A DNA stretch of 6,535 nt, taken from NCBI GenBank assembly GCA_013349695.1, contig DUZD01000119.1, positions 1-6,535 on the forward strand, given 5' to 3'. This document shows positions 1 to 5,247 of this stretch, piece by piece; the first letter of the stretch is position 1; every line of letters begins with the position of its first letter. The stretch is from Rhodospirillaceae bacterium. GTDB lineage: Bacteria > Pseudomonadota > Alphaproteobacteria > Rhodospirillales > 2-02-FULL-58-16. Under the pieces are notes generated by a model. The model did not search any database and was not told where the DNA came from. It was given only the letters and a program-made list of their open reading frames with translations. Made by a program: the position numbers and the translations under genes.

Positions 1-4
1 TCCG

Positions 5-10
5 TCTCCT
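5..10 (-). promoter_or_regulatory. Shine-Dalgarno-like AGGAGA for a gene beyond the left edge
   Basis: Read on the minus strand, positions 10 to 5 spell AGGAGA, followed by only four bases (CGGA) before the window ends. A start codon just outside the window would be at normal spacing, so a co-directional gene downstream of rpsI is likely. In many alphaproteobacteria argC follows rplM-rpsI, which makes argC a reasonable guess, but no coding sequence of it is visible here. Confidence 0.4.
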
Positions 11-16
11 ATGCAT

Positions 17-36
17 GGTGAACGCATGCGTTCACC
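17..36. repeat. Perfect 20-bp palindrome downstream of rpsI
   Basis: GGTGAACGCATGCGTTCACC is identical to its own reverse complement over all 20 bases. As RNA it can fold into an 8-bp stem with a CATG loop; as DNA it could be a dimeric protein site. It lies between the rpsI stop and the putative ribosome binding site of the next minus-strand gene. No T-tract follows it on either strand, so it is not a canonical Rho-independent terminator. Confidence 0.75.
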
Positions 37-37
37 G

Positions 38-56
38 GCGCCGGACCATCCGGCGC
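38..56 (-). repeat. 8-bp stem-loop in the rpsI downstream spacer
   Basis: GCGCCGGA (38-45) and TCCGGCGC (49-56) are perfect inverted repeats separated by three bases. The minus-strand transcript reading out of rpsI would form a very GC-rich hairpin here. A single base (37) separates it from the 20-bp palindrome at 17-36, giving two stem-loops in tandem. Plausible roles are protection of the ribosomal mRNA 3' side, pausing or processing; no U-tract supports intrinsic termination. Confidence 0.6.
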
Positions 57-115
57 AACCCTCGACACCTGCATACAGTGAGACGGGTCACCCACGTCCA
101 GATCGGACATGGGGT

Positions 116-601
116 CTAGCGCTTCGAGAACTGGAAACTGCGGCGGGCCTTGCGCTTGCCGTACTTCTTGCGCTCGACGATGCGGGAATCGCGGGTCAGG
201 AAGCCGCCGCTCTTGAGAACGGCGCGCAGCGACGGCTCATGCAAGTTCAAGGCCCGGCTGATGCCGTGGCGCAAGGCGCCGGCCTGCCCAGACAGACCGC
301 CGCCCTTGACCGTACAGGTGACATCGTACTGGCCTTCCCTGCCGGCGGCGGCGAAAGGCTGGTTGATGATCATGCGCAACGCCGGCCGGGCGAAGTAGGT
401 TTCCTTGTCGCGGCCGTTGACGGTGAACTTGCCGGGTCCCGGCTTTATCCATACGCGGGCGATGGCGTTCTTGCGCTTGCCGGTGGCGTAGGAACGGCCG
501 AAGGAATCGATCTTCGGCTCGACCAAGACGCCCTCTTCCGCCGGGACATCGGTTTCGATCACATCCTTCAGGTCGGCAAGAGTTTTGATTTCCTCGGCCA
601 T
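116..601 (-). CDS. rpsI: 30S ribosomal protein S9
   Basis: S9 is a small-subunit protein whose basic C-terminal tail reaches the P-site tRNA on the ribosome. The 161-residue product has the complete family core: SYATGKRKNAIARVWI (residues 37-52), the GGGLSGQAGALRHGISRAL stretch (100-118) and the KKYGKRKARRSFQFSKR tail (145-161), which ends in the conserved SKR. The first 30 or so residues (MAEEIKTLADLKDVIE...) are an acidic extension seen in alphaproteobacterial S9 and absent from the shorter enterobacterial protein. The gene begins three bases after the rplM stop (TAA GGA ATG). A Shine-Dalgarno-like GGAG lies inside the end of rplM, ten bases before the ATG, so the two genes form one operon with likely translational coupling. 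The stop is TAG. I see nothing abnormal in it. Confidence 0.97.
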   Translation of the reverse strand: MAEEIKTLADLKDVIETDVPAEEGVLVEPKIDSFGRSYATGKRKNAIARVWIKPGPGKFTVNGRDKETYFARPALRMIINQPFAAAGREGQYDVTCTVKGGGLSGQAGALRHGISRALNLHEPSLRAVLKSGGFLTRDSRIVERKKYGKRKARRSFQFSKR

Positions 602-604
602 TCC

Positions 605-1069
605 TTAGGCGCTCCTTTTGTTCTTCGGGTTCATCGCCGCCACATCCAAGGTTTCAGGTCCTTGCGCTTGGTGGGGATGATCGCCGCCGGCATAGACATG
701 CAGCTTGCGCATCTGCCGGCGCCCCAGGGGCGAGCGGTTGATCATCCGCTCGACGGCCTTGATGATCAGCCGTTCCGGGTGCTTGCCGTCGAGAATGGCG
801 CCGGCGGAACGCTTTTTCAGGCCGCCCGGATGGCCGGTATGCCAAAAATAGTACTTGTCCGCCAGCTTGCGCCCGGTCAGCCGGACCTTCTCGGCGTTGA
901 CCACGACGATGTTGTCGCCGCAATCGATATGCGGGGTGAACATTGGCTTGTGTTTGCCGCGCAACCGGATGGCGATGAGCGCCGCCAGACGGCCGAGAAC
1001 GATACCGTCGGCATCGATGACATACCATTTCCTGTCAACTTCGGACGGCTTCGCCGAATACGTTTTCAT
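605..1069 (-). CDS. rplM: 50S ribosomal protein L13
   Basis: L13 is an early-assembling large-subunit protein that binds 23S rRNA. The 154-residue product has the normal bacterial length and full family sequence: KWYVIDADGIVLGRLA (14-29), RLRGKHKPMFTPHIDCGDNIVVVNA (35-59), TGRK (65-68), YYFWHTGHPGG (73-83), and the signature region AVERMINRSPLGRRQMRKL with HVYAGGDHPHQAQ (105-136). The frame is open to 1147, but the ATG at 1069 matches the conserved N-terminus MKTYSAKP and lies downstream of the promoter at 1120-1147, whereas an earlier start would fall on or upstream of the -10. The ribosome binding site is weak (GAAAGA about five bases before the ATG). It is the first gene of the rplM-rpsI operon. 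Confidence 0.96.
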   Translation of the reverse strand: MKTYSAKPSEVDRKWYVIDADGIVLGRLAALIAIRLRGKHKPMFTPHIDCGDNIVVVNAEKVRLTGRKLADKYYFWHTGHPGGLKKRSAGAILDGKHPERLIIKAVERMINRSPLGRRQMRKLHVYAGGDHPHQAQGPETLDVAAMNPKNKRSA

Positions 1070-1119
1070 TTGTCTTTCAAGCCTGTCTGAGGAAAATTCC
1101 GCCGTTTCACGGAGGGCTG

Positions 1120-1147
1120 AGTATGGCATGGAAATTTGCCATGTCAA
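1120..1147 (-). promoter_or_regulatory. Predicted sigma70-type promoter of rplM-rpsI
   Basis: On the minus strand a perfect -35 hexamer TTGACA occupies 1147-1142. After a 16-base spacer comes the -10 candidate CATACT at 1125-1120 (four of six matches to TATAAT). Initiation would fall near 1112-1113, giving a leader of about 43 bases before the rplM ATG. The position, orientation and strong -35 suit a highly expressed ribosomal operon. The start site is predicted, not demonstrated. Confidence 0.6.
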
Positions 1148-1184
1148 CGGGAAAAGTCGTGGAAATACCGGGCCTTAAGAATAT

Positions 1185-1219
1185 GGTAATATGTTACCGT
1201 TAGGTAATCCTTTAACGGT
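1185..1219. promoter_or_regulatory. Operator-like interlocked inverted repeats in the divergent spacer
   Basis: Three alternating pentamers occur: GGTAA (1185-1189), TTACC (1194-1198) and GGTAA (1203-1207), each separated by four bases. The middle TTACC can therefore pair with either neighbour. A further inverted repeat, ACCGTTA (1196-1202) and TAACGGT (1213-1219), overlaps the right half with a ten-base spacer. The cluster lies between the rplM promoter and the divergent crotonase gene, in a locally AT-rich stretch. Such overlapping dyads are typical of dimeric repressor or activator sites (for example TetR, MarR or GntR types). Which gene it controls cannot be read from the sequence. Confidence 0.4.
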
Positions 1220-1357
1220 TTGGCGGCGGGCCGGCGGGGACAAAATTTGCCTATCGGCGAATTTTCGATGGTGATATGGTCGGCCCCGAAATCAACGGCA
1301 AAGCAATCGGATAAAGAGGCATCCGTTGCCGTCCGAAACGACGTCATTGGCAATGCA

Positions 1358-2164
1358 ATGACCGCCAACTCCCGGTGCCGTCCTCGACCCCCTGTTCTTC
1401 TCCGCCAGGACAAGGACGGAATCGCCACGCTCACCCTCAATCGCCCTGAGCGGCTCAATGCTCTTTCCCTCGAATTATTGAGGGCTCTGCTGAGGGAATT
1501 CGAGGCCATGGCCGAGGACAAATCGCCGCGCCTGGTCGTGCTGGCGGCAAACGGCGAGGCTTTCTGTGCCGGACACGATCTCGAGGAAATCCGCGGCACC
1601 GGGAACCGCCGGGCCTTGAAGGCCTTGTTCGATGAGTGCTCCAAAACGATGCTGGCCATCACCCGCATCCCACCGCCGGTCATCGCCCGGGTGCATGGGA
1701 TCGCCACCGCCGCCGGCTGCCAGCTGGTCGCCATGTGCGACTTGGCCGTCGCCGCCGAGGAAGCGCGCTTCGCCACTTCCGGCGTCAATCTGGGGCTTTT
1801 CTGCTCGACGCCGATGGTGGCGTTGACCCGCAACCTGCCACGCAAACAGGCGATGGAGATGCTGCTGACGGGCGACTTCATCGACGCCGAAACGGCGCTC
1901 CGATACGGTCTGGTCAACCGCGTGGTCCCGGCCGGAGATTTGGACGAAGCCGTCGCCGAGTTGGCCGGCAAGGTCGCCGGCAAGTCGCCCGCCGCCGTCG
2001 CCTTCGGCAAGCGGCTTTTCTACCGTCAGATCGAAGCCGGTATCGAGGAAGCCTACGCCCTGGCCGCCGATACCATGGCCGGCAACATGATGACCGAGGA
2101 CGCCAGGGACGGCATTGACGCCTTCATGGAAAAACGCCCCGCCCCCGAATGGAAGGACCGCTGA
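1358..2164 (+). CDS. Crotonase-fold (enoyl-CoA hydratase/isomerase family) protein, ECHDC3-like
   Basis: This is a 268-residue member of the crotonase superfamily, whose members bind acyl-CoA thioesters. Family landmarks are NRPERLNALSLELL (28-41), the first oxyanion-hole segment FCAGHDLEEI (69-78), the second at HGIATAAGCQL (113-123), then CDLAVAAEEARFATSGVNLGL (127-147) and the GDFIDAETALRYGLVNRVVP segment (172-191). The GHDL form resembles the ECHDC3 subgroup. By my alignment to rat mitochondrial hydratase, catalytic Glu144 is Gln122 and Glu164 is Gly142, so classical hydration chemistry is doubtful; an isomerase, hydrolase or other acyl-CoA role is possible. The frame is open upstream to ATGs at 1268 and 1220. 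I chose 1358 because the recognisable family sequence begins soon after it and the upstream residues look non-coding; no start has a convincing ribosome binding site. It is divergent from rplM, and the MFS gene converges on it with a 45-bp gap. Confidence 0.85.
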   Translation: MTANSRCRPRPPVLLRQDKDGIATLTLNRPERLNALSLELLRALLREFEAMAEDKSPRLVVLAANGEAFCAGHDLEEIRGTGNRRALKALFDECSKTMLAITRIPPPVIARVHGIATAAGCQLVAMCDLAVAAEEARFATSGVNLGLFCSTPMVALTRNLPRKQAMEMLLTGDFIDAETALRYGLVNRVVPAGDLDEAVAELAGKVAGKSPAAVAFGKRLFYRQIEAGIEEAYALAADTMAGNMMTEDARDGIDAFMEKRPAPEWKDR

Positions 2165-2209
2165 GGTCGGGGATGGAGGCTCGAAGGCGAGACGGCGGTC
2201 AAGACGGGC

Positions 2210-3436
2210 CTACTCGGCGGCGGCGGATCGCGGCCGTTCCGAAGGCAGCAATAGCCCGGCGCCGACACCGACGGCGGCGATGGCCGTCAACACCATGAAC
2301 AACCAGAAGAAGCCGCCGGTCAAATCGTAGATGGCGCCTTCCATCATGACGCCCAGACTGCTGACTCCGAAGACGATGATGAACTTCAACCCGAACACCA
2401 GGCCGCGCCACTGGCTGGGGGTGTATTTAGCGACCAGGCTGTTTTCCGCCGGCAGGGAACCGACGTTCATGGAAACCATGATCAGGACGACGGCGGCAAG
2501 GGCCGTGCCGCTCAGGGAAGCGGCCAGGAACAGGAACGGCAACTGCAAGGCGAAGCTCAGCATGTAGACGATCTTCAGTGGATACCTGTCGGCTAGAATC
2601 CCGGCCAGCAATTGCAGGCCGCCGGCACAGAAGTAGACCCCCGCAACGAGGACGGAAATTCCCAGCACGCCGTCACCGGCAAGTTCCGTCATCCGCAGGG
2701 AAAAGACCTTGGGCAGTCCCGCCTGCGTCGCTTGATAGATCAAACCCGTACACAGCATGGTCACCATCAGCACCAGGAAAGCACGCACCCGGTCCTGGCG
2801 CGAGGCTGGCGGATCGGGCCGGCGGTCGGTCTTGGTCTCGACGATAAGGCGGCGGGCGATCAGGGCGTAAAATACCCCTCCCGTGGCCAGCAGGACGGCG
2901 CCGGGAATGATGAAGGCGGCCCGCCAGTTGAAAAAATCCACCAGCAGGCCGGCGAGCAAAGTAGCGAGGGCGGGACCGAGGCCGCCGAAGAAGCCGTTGA
3001 TGCCCAAGACCTTGCCGCGGTTGACGGCGTGGCGCACCAGCCAAGCGATGCCCACGGGATGGTAGATGGAGGCGAAAAGCCCCGTCACCGCCAGCATAAG
3101 GGCGATCTGCAAGGGCGATGCGGCGAAACCGGTCAGCACCATGCCGGCGCCGGTACCGACGAAGAACAGGCCGATCATGCCGGTCGAACTCCAGCGGTCG
3201 CCGAGCCAGCCGGCCGCCGGCGCCGCCAAGCCGAAAAGCACGTTGCCGGCGACGATCAGGGCCACCACATCGCCGTGGCTCAGGCCCAGCTCCTCCTCAA
3301 GGGTAAGGGCGACGACGTAAAAAATCGGCGCGAACAGATGCGAGAAGGAATGAGCGACGCAGGAAAATCCCAACGACAGTCTGGAAGATAGGATGTCGGA
3401 CTCGGTTGAGCCGACAAACCCGCGATTTTCGGACAT
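2210..3436 (-). CDS. Major facilitator superfamily (MFS) transporter
   Basis: This is a 408-residue inner-membrane secondary transporter of the MFS type, a normal length for the 12-helix fold. Hydrophobic segments fall roughly at 21-44, 56-75, 86-104, 109-134, 143-166, 172-193, 219-238, 257-280, 288-309, 311-327, 345-366 and 373-397, with a polar central loop at about 196-218. Motif-A-like loops occur in both halves: GWLGDRW (76-82) and GILADRYPLK (279-288). ASIYHPVGIAWLV (122-134) and the ENSLVAKYTPSQWRG stretch (331-345) recall the fosmidomycin-resistance (Fsr)-like branch, but the substrate cannot be assigned. The ATG at 3436 follows a strong GGAGAGG seven bases upstream and is preferred over an in-frame GTG at 3457. 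The stop is TAG. The gene converges on the crotonase and is divergent from the sugar-nucleotide operon. Confidence 0.9.
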   Translation of the reverse strand: MSENRGFVGSTESDILSSRLSLGFSCVAHSFSHLFAPIFYVVALTLEEELGLSHGDVVALIVAGNVLFGLAAPAAGWLGDRWSSTGMIGLFFVGTGAGMVLTGFAASPLQIALMLAVTGLFASIYHPVGIAWLVRHAVNRGKVLGINGFFGGLGPALATLLAGLLVDFFNWRAAFIIPGAVLLATGGVFYALIARRLIVETKTDRRPDPPASRQDRVRAFLVLMVTMLCTGLIYQATQAGLPKVFSLRMTELAGDGVLGISVLVAGVYFCAGGLQLLAGILADRYPLKIVYMLSFALQLPFLFLAASLSGTALAAVVLIMVSMNVGSLPAENSLVAKYTPSQWRGLVFGLKFIIVFGVSSLGVMMEGAIYDLTGGFFWLFMVLTAIAAVGVGAGLLLPSERPRSAAAE

Positions 3437-3669
3437 TCCACCACCTCTCCGCGCCACCTTCTCGAATACGATGAGCGCAAGTTACCAGCTTCACGGTGAC
3501 GGCCCATAAAAACTCGGATTATTAACTATTTTTCGCGCCAGCGGCCTTCAAGTCATCGTTACACTGTATCGGGTTTGCCATCCCCGCCCCGGGCGAACCT
3601 TGCGGGCCAGGCATGGCTGGCGTAGTTTGGACCTACCAAATCAACGATGAAATCTTAGCCAACCACCCA
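3437..3669. other. Divergent intergenic region between the MFS gene and the sugar-nucleotide operon
   Basis: This 233-bp spacer must carry the promoters of both the minus-strand transporter and the plus-strand operon. It contains an AT-rich island at about 3514-3534 (TTATTAACTATTTTT), clearly lower in GC than its surroundings, but I found no -35/-10 pair with good hexamers and spacing on either strand. A small GCCAG/CTGGC dyad (3606-3610, 3617-3621) surrounds the alternative ATG at 3613. No RNA gene or further ORF is recognisable. Confidence 0.45.
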
Positions 3670-5247
3670 ATGCCAGCGAAACCCGAACCGTCCATCGCCG
3701 TCATCGGATGCGGCCACTGGGGCAAGAATCTGGTCCGCAACATGCACGGCCTCGGCGCCGTCGCCTCGGTGCACGACCGCGATCCCCAGACGGAGGCCGC
3801 CATCGCCAGCGAATACGGGGTGCCGGGACGGCAATGGCCCGAGATCCTGGATGACGACGCCATTCGCGGAGTCGTCATCGCGGCGCCGGCGGCGGCGCAC
3901 CACGCCTTGGTTCACGAAGCCCTGCTCGCCGACAAACACGTTTTCGTCGAAAAGCCCCTGGCGCTGCGGATTGAACAGGCCGAAGAACTGCGCGCCCTTG
4001 CCGACGGGCGCCGGCGCGTCCTCATGGTCGGTCATTTGCTGCAATACCACCCGGCCTTTCTGAAACTGAAAGAGATCTGTTCAAGCGGCGAGTTGGGACG
4101 CCTTCGGTATGTCTATTCCAACCGCTTGAACCTGGGCAAATTCCGTACCGAGGAAAACACCCTGTGGAGCTTCGCCCCGCATGACATATCGATGATCCTG
4201 AGCCTTCTGGGAGACGACCTGGAAACGGTGCTGGCCACCGGCCACGCCTATTTACACCAGGCCATCGCCGACGTCACCACCACACACTTGAGTTTCGCCA
4301 GCGGCCAGGCGGCCCACATCTACGTCTCCTGGCTGCATCCGTTCAAGGAACACCGCTTGGTGGTCATCGGCGACCAAGGCATGGCGGTGTTCGACGACGG
4401 CGAGGATTGGCCGTCGAAAATCCGCAAATACCCCCATCGGATCGATTGGCGCGACGGCTTGCCCCAACCGCAAAAGGCCCAGGCGGTTTCGGTTCCGGTC
4501 GAAGCCGACGAACCCTTGCAATTGGAATGCCGGCATTTCCTCGATTGCATCGAAACCGGCGCGACGCCACGCACCGACGCCAGCGAGGGCTGGCGGGTGC
4601 TCCGCGTGCTTGACGCCGCCCAAAGGTCCATGGAAACGGGCCGGACGGTAAACATGCGGGAACAATCCCCGGCCGGACACGACGTCTTCATCCACCAGAC
4701 GTCCTGCGTCGAACAATCTTCCGAGATCGGTTCGGGGACCAAGATCTGGCATTTCAGTCATGTCATGAAAAACAGCAAAATCGGCAGGAACTGCGTCATC
4801 GGCCAGAACGTCGCCATCGGACCGGCGGCGGTCATCGGCGACGGCTGCAAAATTCAGAACAACGTCAGCGTCTACCAGGGCGTGACCCTGGAAAAAGGGG
4901 TCTTCTGCGGTCCCAGCATGGTCTTCACCAACATCGTCAATCCGCGCGCCGAAATTAGCCGCAAGGACGAATTCAAGCCGATCCTGGTGCGCCGGGGCGC
5001 CACCATCGGCGCCAACGCCACCATCCTTTGCGGCACCACCATCGGCCGTTATGCTTTCATCGGCGCCGGCGCCGTTGTCACCAAGGACGTACCCGACCAT
5101 GCCCTTGTCCTCGGCAACCCGGCACGCCATGTCGGCCATATGTGCGCTTGCGGCGTAAGGCTGCCCGACGGCGAGTGGGAGGAAGCCGACTGCCCGGCCT
5201 GCGGGCGGTCTTTCCGGCAAAGCGGCGGCGTCCCGGAAGCCAGATGA
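3670..5247 (+). CDS. Fused Gfo/Idh/MocA oxidoreductase - WbpD/WlbB-like N-acetyltransferase
   Basis: This 525-residue cytoplasmic protein combines two enzymes normally encoded separately. Residues 8 to about 125 form an NAD(P)-binding Rossmann domain: GCGHWG at 13-18 and the EKP motif at 94-96, whose Lys is a usual catalytic or cofactor residue. Residues about 126-325 are the oxidoreductase C-terminal domain, with LNLGKFRTEEN (153-163) and WSFAPHDISM (166-175; His171 is a likely catalytic residue). After a short linker, residues 338-489 are a left-handed beta-helix acetyltransferase with hexapeptide repeats. It shows IGSGTKIWHFSHV, IQNNVSVYQGV, FCGPSMVFTN (412-421) and the GNPARHVG end (482-489), as in UDP-GlcNAc3NA N-acetyltransferases. 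The tail (491-515) has CxC and CxxC pairs (492, 494, 508, 511), resembling a zinc ribbon. I infer roles in the C3 oxidation and 3-N-acetylation of a UDP-sugar. The ATG at 3670 fits the family N-terminus; 3613 adds 19 residues rich in codons uncommon in the neighbouring genes. Neither start has a clear ribosome binding site. It overlaps the next gene by ATGA. Confidence 0.88.
   Translation: MPAKPEPSIAVIGCGHWGKNLVRNMHGLGAVASVHDRDPQTEAAIASEYGVPGRQWPEILDDDAIRGVVIAAPAAAHHALVHEALLADKHVFVEKPLALRIEQAEELRALADGRRRVLMVGHLLQYHPAFLKLKEICSSGELGRLRYVYSNRLNLGKFRTEENTLWSFAPHDISMILSLLGDDLETVLATGHAYLHQAIADVTTTHLSFASGQAAHIYVSWLHPFKEHRLVVIGDQGMAVFDDGEDWPSKIRKYPHRIDWRDGLPQPQKAQAVSVPVEADEPLQLECRHFLDCIETGATPRTDASEGWRVLRVLDAAQRSMETGRTVNMREQSPAGHDVFIHQTSCVEQSSEIGSGTKIWHFSHVMKNSKIGRNCVIGQNVAIGPAAVIGDGCKIQNNVSVYQGVTLEKGVFCGPSMVFTNIVNPRAEISRKDEFKPILVRRGATIGANATILCGTTIGRYAFIGAGAVVTKDVPDHALVLGNPARHVGHMCACGVRLPDGEWEEADCPACGRSFRQSGGVPEAR

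Noticed and set aside
9..110. A 33-codon minus-strand ORF (MSDLDVGDPSHCMQVSR...) starting five bases after the rpsI stop, its TAG overlapping the AGGAGA at the edge
   Set aside because: It has no ribosome binding site, matches no known family, and its 3' half is made of the two stem-loops. The length is expected by chance, although a coupled leader peptide cannot be excluded.
11..1090. Plus-strand open frame of 359 codons opposite rpsI and rplM
   Set aside because: It is antisense to two unmistakable ribosomal protein genes; long shadow frames are normal in GC-rich DNA.
1144..2010. Minus-strand open frame of 288 codons across the crotonase gene
   Set aside because: The translation is a Ser/Arg/Ala-rich shadow with no family features, and the plus strand carries a clear crotonase.
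2165..2209. Bidirectional terminator in the 45-bp gap between the convergent crotonase and MFS genes
   Set aside because: There is only a 4-bp GACC/GGTC dyad at the edge and no T-tract; not enough to call.
2612..3391. Plus-strand open frame of 259 codons across the MFS gene
   Set aside because: The translation is low-complexity and rich in Gly, Gln, His and Asp, typical of the antisense of a hydrophobic transporter; the minus-strand gene has a strong ribosome binding site and 12 hydrophobic segments.
4252..5220. Minus-strand open frame of 322 codons across the fusion gene
   Set aside because: It is antisense to recognised catalytic domains; its Gly/Ala/Asp-rich repeats reflect the hexapeptide repeats read in reverse.
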